A DNA stretch of 35,666 bases, from positions 1-35,666 of the forward strand of contig MNEX01000087.1 in assembly GCA_001917905.1 (NCBI GenBank), in the 5' to 3' direction. Within the stretch, counting starts at the first letter, position 1. Each line of letters opens with the position of its first letter. The position numbers were made by a program, and so were the translations under genes. Of this stretch, positions 17,333 to 25,384 are shown one piece after another. The stretch comes from Acidobacteria bacterium 13_1_40CM_65_14. Its GTDB lineage: Bacteria; Acidobacteriota; Vicinamibacteria; Vicinamibacterales; CAVVIG01. The notes under the pieces were generated by a model, which saw nothing but the letters and a program-made list of their open reading frames with translations, ran no database searches and had not been told where the DNA came from.

Positions 17333-18106
17333 TTAGCCATGCTCCGTGGACGCCGTGGAGTACCGTGACGGATGCTCGGTGGCATAGCGGCTGATGAATG
17401 CGATGAAAATGACGTGATCGGCCGCGATACCGAGCTCTGTCCACAACCTCGGATCACGGATCGTCGTATCGACGTACGGCTGAAGCGCGTTGCCTTCAAC
17501 GTATTTGTGCAGCACCTCCGGCAGCTGCCCCGCGTCAGCGCTATAGCCGTTCGTCAACGCGACGATGCGATGGAATACGTCCCAACGGTCGCGTCGCGAC
17601 CAGGCCTCGTCGATCAGCGACTGGATCTCCGCGCCTGATACCGCGAGCGGCGGCGCAGCAGGTTTCGGCGGATCGGAGACGCGCGCAGGCGATTGCCACT
17701 TCGGCGTGGTCGCGGTCGGCCCGCGCTGCGGATGGAGGCCGAATCGCTCGAGCGCGAGCCCAGGAGTCAGAAACGGAAACAACATCATCGAACGATCGCG
17801 AATGCGCGCGATGTTGATTCTGAACCCCGGGACGTTAACGTTCGGCGATTCCAAGTGCGGCGAAATCATTGCACCGTCGTCGCTGCGGTCGATTGGGTTC
17901 AGACCCGGCACGGATGACGTGTCGGGCGCCGGCACGACCACCACGGTGATTGATTTTTGCGTCTCCGCCGATGGGGTTGCCGGCCACATCGAACGCGCCG
18001 CAAGCCGATCGATAGTCACCAAGGCAGTGACGTGAAACACGAGCGACGATGCGAGAGACACCAGCTCGCGACTTCGCCGCGTGAACGTTCGCACTCGAGG
18101 GGTCAT
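17333..18106 (-). CDS. membrane-anchored protein of unknown function, TonB-like layout
   Basis: A protein of about 257 residues if it starts at ATG 18106 (MTPRVRTFTRRSREL); the longer frame from 18226 would overlap the preceding gene. One N-terminal membrane helix (LVSLASSLVFHVTALVTIDRL) is followed by a long Pro-rich periplasmic stretch and a C-terminal domain (SGAEIQSLIDEAWSRRDRWD, NGYSADAGQLPEVLHKYVEG). A basic N-terminus, a helix with a His and a Pro-rich linker resemble TonB-like proteins, but the C-terminal domain is not one I recognise. It is the last gene of the leftward PadR operon, 68 nt after the exported protein gene. Confidence 0.55.
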   Translation of the reverse strand: MTPRVRTFTRRSRELVSLASSLVFHVTALVTIDRLAARSMWPATPSAETQKSITVVVVPAPDTSSVPGLNPIDRSDDGAMISPHLESPNVNVPGFRINIARIRDRSMMLFPFLTPGLALERFGLHPQRGPTATTPKWQSPARVSDPPKPAAPPLAVSGAEIQSLIDEAWSRRDRWDVFHRIVALTNGYSADAGQLPEVLHKYVEGNALQPYVDTTIRDPRLWTELGIAADHVIFIAFISRYATEHPSRYSTASTEHG

Positions 18107-18174
18107 GCCACTGATCGCTAGGTTCGACCGGCGAACGCGAGTCTCTGGCGCATTCTCTTGATCATTTGCAAACT

Positions 18175-18693
18175 TTATAGGTACGGCTTTCGAACCCAGA
18201 CAATGTGATATTTCGCCTCGGCCCATGGTGTCCGTATCGTCCGATCGTCAATGAGCACCTCTCCTCCTTGAGCGATCATGCGAACATCCGAACCTTCGAT
18301 GAACGCGCTCCCGTCCTGCTCGAGTCGCCAGCGTGTCACGAGAGTGTCGCCTTCCCATCGGCTAATCGATTTGGGTACGCGGCCATTCGCCCTGGCATTC
18401 ACGTTCTCCCGACCATCTGTGCTGAACTGGAGCGCGTCCTTTGTCGAACCGACCTGAATCCTCAGTTCTGGCTCTCTGTGCGTCAGGATCTCCGGAGAGA
18501 AAGCCTTCCAAGCCATGCCTGGAGGCGGCGGCGGTGGACGCGTGTCGGGATCGCTTGGAAGTGGCGCAATGTCTTCAGTGCTTCGTGCAACATCGATCTG
18601 CCATGTCCCACTGAGGTCCGGGTGCATCGTTTGGCCGATCGCGAACGCAACACAAAACATGACCAAGGGGCAGCACGCGACCGTTCGGAACAT
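18175..18693 (-). CDS. exported protein of unknown function with LSGTW start
   Basis: A 172-residue exported protein: signal peptide MFRTVACCPLVMFCVAFAIG, then HPDLSGTWQIDVARS, a pattern common at the first strand of small lipocalin-like or DUF-type beta-barrel proteins in Acidobacteriota. There is a Pro run (TRPPPPPPGMAWK) near residue 55 and a beta-rich C-terminus. It starts 12 nt after the stop of the membrane protein gene and belongs to the PadR-led operon. The function is unknown; a ligand- or envelope-binding role is possible but unsupported. Confidence 0.6.
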   Translation of the reverse strand: MFRTVACCPLVMFCVAFAIGQTMHPDLSGTWQIDVARSTEDIAPLPSDPDTRPPPPPPGMAWKAFSPEILTHREPELRIQVGSTKDALQFSTDGRENVNARANGRVPKSISRWEGDTLVTRWRLEQDGSAFIEGSDVRMIAQGGEVLIDDRTIRTPWAEAKYHIVWVRKPYL

Positions 18694-18705
18694 TGCGAGA
18701 CTCCT

Positions 18706-19122
18706 TCAACGCGGACGTGCCGGGGGTGCTGGCGGCGGAGGTGGCGGAGGCAGCGTTGTGAATCGGAGCGGAGCCATCGGTGGGAGTGGCAGATCGGCGG
18801 TGCGCATCGTGTTAAACATCCACAACGCGGCGAGTAAAAGCACGACGCCAGTCAGGACGACCGTGGTTCGTACCGGCCGGACGGCGGATGCGTGCGCTGC
18901 GCGCCAACAGAGATCATCTGGAATGCCGAGCACGAGTCGAACGAGCACATGGACGATCGGATGGAGACCGCGGCGTGTGATTCGGTCCTGATGAAATTCC
19001 CAAAGGTCCGACTCGATCTCTGCACGCCGAGCCGCGCCCAGCCCCGGCGGCATGCGCGCGGTGTAGAGGCGCGTCCACATGCGAACGACAGCGATCGCGA
19101 GTTCAAGAATTCGCGACATCAT
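18706..19122 (-). CDS. PadR-linked membrane protein with HAAS/permease-prefix-like N-terminus
   Basis: A 138-residue protein. The N-terminal helical part (LYTARMPPGLGAARRAEIESDLWEFHQDR; described here by its key RAEIESDLWEF) resembles the HAAS-type domain that follows PadR regulators in many bacteria and opens ADOP permeases. A transmembrane helix (TTVVLTGVVLLLAALWMF) follows at about residues 86-105, then a Pro-rich periplasmic tail with nine consecutive Pro-rich positions. Its ATG overlaps the PadR stop as ATGA (19119-19122). HAAS-type proteins are thought to act with their PadR partner as membrane-linked signalling units; that role is inferred here. Confidence 0.6.
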   Translation of the reverse strand: MMSRILELAIAVVRMWTRLYTARMPPGLGAARRAEIESDLWEFHQDRITRRGLHPIVHVLVRLVLGIPDDLCWRAAHASAVRPVRTTVVLTGVVLLLAALWMFNTMRTADLPLPPMAPLRFTTLPPPPPPPAPPARPR

Positions 19123-19481
19123 GCAGGGGCCGGTCGGCGGCGAACGCGTCGTCGAGCCTGCGCACTTGCAGCGGCGCGCGCCGCGGTGGCGGCGGCCTCG
19201 CCGGACGCCGTCAATGTATATAGCCGTCGGCCAGGTCGATTTTCCCGCGCGGGAATCGCGGGGTCTTCCCAGCGGCTTTGAAGCAAACCCATTGACTCGA
19301 GTCGGCCGAGCGCTCGATAGAGTGTGCCGTAGGCCGTCAGCAACCGTCGATCAGCGATGTCGCTCAAGCGTTTCGCGATCTCGTATCCGTGAAATTCGCT
19401 GATGCCCTCTCGAAGGAGGTCGGCAGCGCTGACGCAAATTCCCACTTCTAGTGGCACGAGCCGACCGGGCTTTCGTCGCAT
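19119..19481 (-). CDS. PadR-family transcriptional regulator (operon 1)
   Basis: A 120-residue winged-helix regulator with the PadR signature: HGYEIAKRLSDIADRR, then LTAYGTLYRALGRLESMGLL and GRRLYTLTASGEAA. The C-terminal dimerisation helix is short and Ala/Arg-rich. I used ATG 19481; the frame is open to 19541, but the -10 box at 19491-19496 rules out a start that far upstream. PadR proteins usually repress their own operon, and the inverted AT-rich repeat over the promoter fits this. It is cotranscribed with the three genes downstream to 17333. Confidence 0.85.
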   Translation of the reverse strand: MRRKPGRLVPLEVGICVSAADLLREGISEFHGYEIAKRLSDIADRRLLTAYGTLYRALGRLESMGLLQSRWEDPAIPARENRPGRRLYTLTASGEAAATAARAAASAQARRRVRRRPAPA

Positions 19482-19490
19482 CGGTGGCGG

Positions 19491-19519
19491 ATTATATACA
19501 GATATATGCCCTTTGTAAA
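19491..19519 (-). promoter_or_regulatory. sigma-70 promoter of PadR operon 1 with AT-rich inverted repeat
   Basis: On the minus strand TTTACA (19514-19519), a 17-bp spacer and TATAAT (19491-19496) make a near-consensus promoter. ATATA-CAGA-TATAT (19494-19507) is an inverted repeat spanning the -10 and spacer, a likely PadR operator. The expected transcription start lies at about 19484-19485, leaving a leader of only about 3-4 nt before ATG 19481. Confidence 0.65.
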
Positions 19520-19546
19520 TAGCAGGCATCTGCCCATTCACTGATC

Positions 19547-19945
19547 ATGCATACCCTGTCCGCTAGGTGGACTCGACGCGTGAGTCGATCGCAGCAGCGC
19601 TCCGCGACCGGACGACGGAACCTGGAAGCCCTGATCAAAGATTGGCGCGACCTGCTCGCTGAGCACGCCGTCAAGACACGTAAGATCCTGCGAAAGCTCC
19701 TCACGAAACGGATTCATTTCATTCCGGAAACGCGAGACGGCGTGCGCGGGTATCGGCTCGAAGCAGAAGGCACGCTACAGCCGTTTTTCGCAGAACTTGA
19801 ATACGGCGTGATATCCCGAGAGGGAACCGACGGTGCGTACGTGCAAAAAGGTGTCGTACAAACTGTGGCGTCCCTACCGCCAGCCAGTTGGAACCAGGTC
19901 GCCGCATGGCTCAAACAAATTGAAGGACTTCGGCGAGTCGCCTGA
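19547..19945 (+). pseudogene. C-terminal remnant of a large serine recombinase
   Basis: From about 19607 the frame reads NLEALIKDWRDLLAEHAVKT and RKILRKLLTKRIHFIP, then DGVRGYRLEAEGTLQPFFAEL. This is the zinc-ribbon/coiled-coil end region of large serine recombinases (resolvase/invertase superfamily, site-specific integrases). The catalytic N-terminal domain and recombinase domain are absent, and the residues before 19607 do not fit. It is a 5'-truncated relic, in line with past mobile-element activity in this zone. The frame stays open to 19945, but I see no homology after about 19795. Confidence 0.55.
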
Positions 19946-20120
19946 GCGGCTAGCTCTCGGCTCTCTGCTAAACACTCAGGTCAGCAGCCAGACGCTCTGT
20001 CATGCCACAAGGCCGTCCTGGCGATCGCTGCTCTCGGCGTGACGTGGCCCGGCCAGATTACAAGCTCTTCCGCAGGTCGCGTTGTCAGGTTCGTTGCCGG
20101 CGCAGCACAACGCGGCCGTG

Positions 20121-21470
20121 TCATCGGCGTCGAGCCTGAGATTCGGCGAGCTTTCTCGCCGCGTCGAACGCTTCGGTCCTCGAGACCTTCACGTCGGGCT
20201 CGATACCGATGACTTCCCAACCCTTGACCGGAAACGGATTGTCAGGCGGCGCCGCTTCCTGAATGCCCATGCCGAAGTGATCAGTGATGCGGTGAAACGC
20301 GCCCGAGTGCTGATGACCCGCCGTCGTCTCTCCGACTATCGTTGCCCGCTTCAACATCTTCAAGTTGTAGACGAAATACTCGGCCGCCGACTGTGTTCTT
20401 GACGACGTCAGGACGTACACGGGCTTGTCGACGAGCTTGTTGCCCGAAATTGGCGATGCGGTTCGGGCGGGAACTGGAGAATTTCGACGCGGATCGTACA
20501 GGTATGTCGGACGATCGAACAGATATCCAGCGATTTGCAGCGCGGTATCGCCAAACCCGCCGCCGTTATCCCGCAGGTCGACGATGAGAGCATCGACATT
20601 GTTCACCGATGCCATAGCCCGGCTGGTCGTCTCCTGACACGAGGTCGCGTCCGCAAAGCCATTCAGTTTCATGTAGCCGACGTTGTGCGGCAGCGTCTCG
20701 ATCGTCTCGAACAGACAGTTCTGCTGAAGCAGCGCTGCGCGACTACGCTCACGCATTTCCGCCGTCATCGGTGGCGGCGGGCCCGTCGGCAGCGGTCGCG
20801 CGCTGTAGACGACGTCAGCAATGAATACGCCGCGAGGAATTCCAAGAGCGCGACTGGTGGTCTGAATGTCCTTGTTGATGCGAGCCGCGAGATCCGCCGC
20901 CATGTCGAGCGATTCGTACTCGCCGTTCTTGTCGTACGCGAGTAACGCGTCTGCCAGCCGTTGGCCGATGGCGCGATCGACGTAGAGCTGCTTCAGATTA
21001 GCGGCGATGGCGGCAATGAGCTTGTGATGCGCCTCAGGATCGGTTGCGACCGCCTGCTGCGCGGAGTCGTGCGAGTCGGCGCCTGGAATTCCAGGCCCAG
21101 ACCCTTTGCCGAGCTGCGCCGGCGCATTCGGTAGTGCCTTGGGCTGAAACAGCAGCGTGAAGCTCGCGAAGATGAGGATCGAAGTCAACATCCCTGCGGC
21201 GAGCGCCTCCGAGCGTGGGCGATGGACTTCGATGATGTCGAAACGAGGTGCGCCGTCGATTCGCGCGAGCAACGGCTTGCCGGGTTGCCAGCCGTGAAGC
21301 GAGGTCGCGAAGAGATCGATCGTCAGGTCCATCAGCAAACGCACACGGAGGAAGAAGCCTCGTTCGTGGCATGCGCGGTCTCTAATGAGCTGCACGGCCT
21401 CACGGCCGTAAGCCCGTCGAAACTCGGCAGGGTAGATCCGCAGCAGAAGGGCGCAGAATCGTTCAAACAT
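20121..21470 (-). CDS. S41-family peptidase fused to an ADOP-type N-terminal membrane segment
   Basis: A 449-residue membrane protein. Residues 1-65 (RIYPAEFRRAYGREAVQLIRD and on) resemble the cytoplasmic prefix that opens ADOP permeases. A transmembrane helix spans about residues 90-108. The periplasmic part has a Peptidase_S41 N-terminal domain (about 148-225) and the S41 core, with DLRDNGGG (298-305), the Ser nucleophile in TSSRTQSAAEY (Ser361) and GETTAGHQH (380-388). It should be an active serine peptidase of the C-terminal-processing/IRBP group, anchored in the inner membrane and facing the periplasm. It overlaps the PadR gene by 8 bp and has GAGGAGAG just before its ATG. I have not seen this fusion described. 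Confidence 0.8.
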   Translation of the reverse strand: MFERFCALLLRIYPAEFRRAYGREAVQLIRDRACHERGFFLRVRLLMDLTIDLFATSLHGWQPGKPLLARIDGAPRFDIIEVHRPRSEALAAGMLTSILIFASFTLLFQPKALPNAPAQLGKGSGPGIPGADSHDSAQQAVATDPEAHHKLIAAIAANLKQLYVDRAIGQRLADALLAYDKNGEYESLDMAADLAARINKDIQTTSRALGIPRGVFIADVVYSARPLPTGPPPPMTAEMRERSRAALLQQNCLFETIETLPHNVGYMKLNGFADATSCQETTSRAMASVNNVDALIVDLRDNGGGFGDTALQIAGYLFDRPTYLYDPRRNSPVPARTASPISGNKLVDKPVYVLTSSRTQSAAEYFVYNLKMLKRATIVGETTAGHQHSGAFHRITDHFGMGIQEAAPPDNPFPVKGWEVIGIEPDVKVSRTEAFDAARKLAESQARRR

Positions 21471-21813
21471 ACTCTCCTCTCAAGATCTTCTTCGCGCGCG
21501 CGACGCGCAGCACATCTGCCAGTCTCTCGGCCTCGTCGCGGGCGGCCTTGCGTCCCGCTGCGGTCATGCGATAGTAGCGGCGCCGTTCATCGTTCAGGTC
21601 TTCATTGCTGCGTGACGCGACTTCGGCGACGAATCCTGCGTCGAGCAACGCCTGGATCGAGCTGTAGAGCGTTCCAGGTCCGATGCGCGTGCGTCCGTCA
21701 GTTTGTTCTTCGACACGCCGCATGATTTCGTAGCCGTGAAGATCGTCATCAGCCAGCGACATCAGGATCTGGAACGCCGCCGCGGGCAGCGGATTGAGCT
21801 TTTGCTTCGGCAT
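21463..21813 (-). CDS. PadR-family transcriptional regulator (operon 2)
   Basis: A complete 116-residue PadR protein: AAFQILMSLADDDLHGYEIM, RIGPGTLYSSIQALLDAGFV, RRRYYRMTAAGRKAARDEAERL. It carries the winged helix and a short C-terminal dimerisation helix. It is transcribed leftward and overlaps the S41 peptidase gene, so it most likely controls that peptidase together with itself. The ATG at 21813 is only 10 nt from the -10 box. It is less like the operon-1 PadR than expected for a recent duplicate. Confidence 0.92.
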   Translation of the reverse strand: MPKQKLNPLPAAAFQILMSLADDDLHGYEIMRRVEEQTDGRTRIGPGTLYSSIQALLDAGFVAEVASRSNEDLNDERRRYYRMTAAGRKAARDEAERLADVLRVARAKKILRGEYV

Positions 21814-21823
21814 ACTGATGATC

Positions 21824-21853
21824 GTTATATCGATTATCGACTATAACTGTCAA
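21824..21853 (-). promoter_or_regulatory. sigma-70 promoter of PadR operon 2 with palindromic operator
   Basis: On the minus strand TTGACA (21848-21853), an 18-bp spacer and TATAAC (21824-21829) form a near-consensus promoter. GTTATA and TATAAC (21824-21829 and 21842-21847) are perfect inverted copies within a 24-bp partly palindromic block filling the spacer and -10, a good PadR operator candidate. Transcription should start about 3 nt before the ATG, so the message is nearly leaderless. Confidence 0.7.
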
Positions 21854-21987
21854 GAGGTCCTGATGGCCGAAACCGGAAAGGTGTTTACGCAACTCGCGTG
21901 GCTTAGCCTCATCACGGCCGTGCGAGCATGCGGCAGCAGTCCCGAAGTGGGCCGCCTCAGATCCACGGACACCCACCGCTAACGGCA

Positions 21988-22518
21988 ATGTTCACGATCG
22001 ACGCTATGCCGGGGTTGCAGGCTCCCTTCCGATCGCTCTATGACCGGAGCCTCGATGCCGCGCACGCAGCGCGCCCGCTCGCCGAGCTCTTGCACGATAA
22101 CTTCATCCCGGCCTCACTGCGCGACACACCGAAGGCCGTGTTGCCCTATCTCATCGCGCGTGACACATTCGTGCAGCGGCTCTACGCCGAGCACGCCGGA
22201 TACTGGCAAGCGAACGGCGAGGGCGTGGAGAACTTCACGCGCGCCGAATGGGCGCTCGCGCTGGACGAGCTCGGTGGCCATAGCGAAGACTCGTTCAGGC
22301 GAACCGCCGATCGGCTGGAGCAGCGCGGTGATGCCGCGCTCGCGTTCCGCGTCGCCGAGCTCGGCCTCGCTCGTTACCCCAACAGTGTCGCGCTTCTGCG
22401 CAGCCGCGCGCGCGCGCTGACCACGCTCAGTCAGATCAACTCGCAGATGAATCCGTTTCGGTTCATCGTTTACTCCGAGTGGTCGGGCAAAGCGCTCGCG
22501 CCTGTTTCGCCGCAATAG
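21988..22518 (+). CDS. truncated MBL-fold hydrolase, C-terminal alkylsulfatase-dimerisation-like part
   Basis: About 176 residues from ATG 21988, on a frame open from 21928. Segments such as YAEHAGYWQANGEGVENFTR, ALDELGGHSEDSFRRTADRL and DAALAFRVAELGLARYPNSV match the helical region after the catalytic domain in MBL-fold proteins related to alkylsulfatases. The region normally dimerises the enzyme. No HxHxDH metal motif is present here or upstream, so the metallo-beta-lactamase domain is lost and the product should be inactive. The 5' boundary falls near 21985, close to the PadR-2 promoter, suggesting a deletion or insertion joint there. The family assignment is moderate. Confidence 0.5.
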   Translation: MFTIDAMPGLQAPFRSLYDRSLDAAHAARPLAELLHDNFIPASLRDTPKAVLPYLIARDTFVQRLYAEHAGYWQANGEGVENFTRAEWALALDELGGHSEDSFRRTADRLEQRGDAALAFRVAELGLARYPNSVALLRSRARALTTLSQINSQMNPFRFIVYSEWSGKALAPVSPQ

Positions 22519-22560
22519 CCGCCAATTCATGTCCTCGGCGCACCAGTGGTCATCGGCGAA

Positions 22561-22588
22561 CGCCGCAGCTTCGCGCGGGGCTGCGGCG
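22561..22588. terminator. GC-rich hairpin after the truncated MBL gene
   Basis: CGCCGCAGC (22561-22569) and GCTGCGGCG (22580-22588) form a perfect 9-bp stem with a 10-nt loop, 42 nt after the stop codon. No T tract follows, so terminator function is uncertain. A second small hairpin, GTCGCCA/TGGCGAC at 22661-22676, lies 70 bp further on. Confidence 0.35.
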
Positions 22589-22824
22589 CTCGGCTATTCG
22601 AATCAGCGCTGGAAGAGTCTGCTTCCGTGTGGCAGCGAACGGCGAGGTACCTAACGAGAAGTCGCCAAGTGGCGACGGATCTTCGCCTGCAAGGCCGGGT
22701 CGCCAGATAGCCGTGGCTGAGGACATATCATGGCCAGAAGCCGAGAGGCTCGATCAAGGCAGCGGTCCGCACTGAACTTCGCGTGAAAATCGCGAGAGTG
22801 CGACAATCGGCGTTGTAGGCTGCT

Positions 22825-25311
22825 TTGCTTCGGGATCTCCGGCTCGCTATTCGTTCGCTGCGCGCAACGCCGGTCGTCACGTTCGTCGCCGTCCTCTCGC
22901 TCTCCCTCGGCATCGGCGCGAACACGGCGATCTTCTCCCTCGTCGATCGTCTCGCCCTCCGCTCGCTCCCGGTGCGCGAGCCGGCAAGGCTCGCGCTGGT
23001 GGCGACGGCCGCGAACCTCAGCTACAAGCCGAACTACAGCTACGCGGTGTTCGATGCGATCGCCGCTCACACAGAGTTGTTCGACGGCGTGGTCGCGGTC
23101 AGCAACTGCTGCGGCCAGTCCACGCTCGCTGTCGGCGATTCGCAAGAATTCGTCGATCGCCTGTTCGTGAGCGGCAGCTACTTCGCGACGCTGGGTGTCA
23201 ACGCGCTACTCGGCCGCGTGCTCACGCCTGCTGACGAGGAACTCGCCGGCGGGCCCGACGGCACGGCTGCGGTCCTGAGCTACATGGCATGGAAGCGCCG
23301 GTTCAACGGCGACGCCGGGGCGGTCGGCATGCACGTCCTGCTCGACCGTGCACCGATCACTATCGTCGGCGTGCTCCCGCCGTCGTTTCTTGGAACCGAA
23401 GTCGGTCGAACGTTCGATGTCTTCCTGCCGGCACGCCGCGCGTCCGCCGTCCTGTTTCCGACGCCGTTCGATCGGTACTCGACGTGGTTGAACGTCATCG
23501 TCCGGCTGAAACCGGGTCAGACCGTGGAGTCGTCGGCTGCGGCCCTTCGCGGTCTGCAGCTGGAGCTTCGCGCGACGACTCGGCCGTCGAACGAACCGCC
23601 GACGGAGTACTTAAAGGAACCGCTGACCCTGACGCCGGCTAGCGGCGGCACGAGCGGCGGCACGTCGTCACTGCGCGAGCGGTTCGAGCGGCCACTCACC
23701 GCTGTCTTTGCCGTGGTTGTGATGGTGCTCCTCGTTGCGGCAGCCAACGTGTCGAACATGCAGCTGGCGCGCGGGACGGCGCGGCGCCATGAGCTCAGTG
23801 TGCGGCTGGCGCTCGGATCCTCGCGCTGGCAGCTCGCGCGGCTGCTGATCGTGGAGAGCGCGCTGCTCGCCGCCGCAGGCACGGCCATCGGCGTCGTCTT
23901 CTCGGAGTGGGCGGGGAACGTGCTGGTCGCGCAGCTCTCGACCAGCACCAGGCCGATCAGCTTCGACGCGCCAATCGACTGGCGCGTGCTGGCGTTCGCT
24001 GGCGCGGTCATGATCGTGACGACGATCCTGTTCGGCGTCGCGCCCGCGATCCACGCGTCGCGCGTTGCGCCGATAGACGCGTTGAAGGATCGTGGCCGGA
24101 ACGCGTCCGCCGGCCGCTCCGGACTCTCGAACGTCGTCGTGGTCGCGCAGGTGGCCGTGTCGCTCGCGCTGGTCGTGGCGGCTGGGCTGTTCGTCAGGAC
24201 GCTCAGCCGCCTGACGCAGGTGCCGCTTGGTTTCGATCGGAGCGACACGCTGCTCGTGACCATCAGAACGCCGACCGTGCCGGGGATCGAGCGCAACGCG
24301 CTGTATCACCGTGTGGTCAAGGCGGTGGCCGCCGTGCCCGGCGTCGACTTCGCGGGCGGATCGATGAATGCGCCGCTTGCGGGCACGCTCGTCGGCGAGT
24401 TGGTCGTGTCACAGCCGGGCACGCCGCCGCCGCCGAGCGCGGAGCGCATCAGGCAGTCGGATTTCATCACGCCTGGAATGTTCGCGGCCTTCGGCATCGC
24501 CGTCGATGCGGGGCGGGATTTCGACAATCACGACACGCCGGCCTCGCCAAAGGCGATGATTGTGAACGAAGCGTTCGCGCGGCGGTTCTCGCCAGGCGCA
24601 TCGCCGGTCGGAAAGCCGCTGACGCTGACGTTTCGCGCCCAGGGCGACTATTCGCTGGGCACGATGACGGTCGTCGGCGTGGTGCGCGACTCGGTGTTTC
24701 GCTCGATCCGTTCGCCGAACGAGCCGACCGTCTATCTGGCGCTCGGCCAGGACACGGATCCGATTCTCACGACCAACTTCTACGTCGGCGTCCGTTCGAC
24801 CAGGCAGCCGCCGGCGCAGCTGACGCGCGCGGTCAGCGCAGCGATCCTTGGGGTCAATCGGGACATCGTGTTGAAGGTTCGACCGATCGGCGACGAGGTG
24901 CGCGACGCCATGGCGCAGGATCGAATCGTCGCGGAGCTCTCGGGGTTTTTCGGCGGCCTGGCGCTACTGCTCGCGGGCCTTGGACTCTACGGTGTGACGT
25001 CGTACGCTGTCACGCGCCGGCGGGCGGAGCTTGGGATCCGCATGGCACTCGGCGCGGCGCCCGCGATCGTGATTCGTCTCGTGCTCGCGCGCGTGAGCAT
25101 ACTCGTCGCGGCCGGTGTTGCCATTGGCGCGGCACTTGCGCTATGGGCAGCGAGATTCGTCACGGCGCTGCTCTATGGACTGGAGCCGCGCGACCCGGCG
25201 ACGCTGGTCGGCGCTGTGATCACGCTCGTTGCCGTGGGTGCCCTCGCCGGCTGGCTGCCGGCGTACCGGGCGTCGCGGATCGATCCCGCCGAGGTACTCC
25301 GCGAGAGTTGA
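22825..25311 (+). CDS. ADOP-type ABC transporter permease (duplicated FtsX/MacB permease)
   Basis: An 828-residue protein with the internal duplication of the acidobacterial duplicated orphan permeases. First unit: a TM helix at VTFVAVLSLSLGIGANTAIFS, a MacB-type periplasmic core, and an FtsX block with three helices at about residues 290-410 (NVSNMQLARGTARRHELSVR). Second unit: a TM at NVVVVAQVAVSLALVVAAG, a second core, and an FtsX block ending LAGWLPAYRASRIDPAEVLR. No ATPase gene lies next to it, as is usual for ADOPs. The start is TTG 22825 (reading LLRDLRLAIRSLR) without a clear ribosome-binding site, and the usual N-terminal prefix domain is missing, so the 5' end may be truncated. The substrate is unknown. 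Confidence 0.88.
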   Translation: MLRDLRLAIRSLRATPVVTFVAVLSLSLGIGANTAIFSLVDRLALRSLPVREPARLALVATAANLSYKPNYSYAVFDAIAAHTELFDGVVAVSNCCGQSTLAVGDSQEFVDRLFVSGSYFATLGVNALLGRVLTPADEELAGGPDGTAAVLSYMAWKRRFNGDAGAVGMHVLLDRAPITIVGVLPPSFLGTEVGRTFDVFLPARRASAVLFPTPFDRYSTWLNVIVRLKPGQTVESSAAALRGLQLELRATTRPSNEPPTEYLKEPLTLTPASGGTSGGTSSLRERFERPLTAVFAVVVMVLLVAAANVSNMQLARGTARRHELSVRLALGSSRWQLARLLIVESALLAAAGTAIGVVFSEWAGNVLVAQLSTSTRPISFDAPIDWRVLAFAGAVMIVTTILFGVAPAIHASRVAPIDALKDRGRNASAGRSGLSNVVVVAQVAVSLALVVAAGLFVRTLSRLTQVPLGFDRSDTLLVTIRTPTVPGIERNALYHRVVKAVAAVPGVDFAGGSMNAPLAGTLVGELVVSQPGTPPPPSAERIRQSDFITPGMFAAFGIAVDAGRDFDNHDTPASPKAMIVNEAFARRFSPGASPVGKPLTLTFRAQGDYSLGTMTVVGVVRDSVFRSIRSPNEPTVYLALGQDTDPILTTNFYVGVRSTRQPPAQLTRAVSAAILGVNRDIVLKVRPIGDEVRDAMAQDRIVAELSGFFGGLALLLAGLGLYGVTSYAVTRRRAELGIRMALGAAPAIVIRLVLARVSILVAAGVAIGAALALWAARFVTALLYGLEPRDPATLVGAVITLVAVGALAGWLPAYRASRIDPAEVLRES

Positions 25312-25384
25312 CGGCGCCTCGTTCGCCGGTAGCTGCATGAAGCCGGAAAATGCAGCGTCGGCAGCGACTATGGATGCGGTACCG

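Noticed and set aside
19833-20042. Short plus-strand frame after the serine recombinase remnant
   Set aside because: No family resemblance and no ribosome-binding site; probably out-of-frame decay.
22651-23145. Leftward frame ending GDPALQAKIRRHLATSR before the ADOP gene
   Set aside because: Most of it is antisense to the ADOP 5' end; the last residues look protein-like, but no family can be named.
23907-25340. A 477-codon plus-strand frame inside the ADOP gene
   Set aside because: Arg/Gly-rich alternate frame; the overlapping frame has the full permease pattern.
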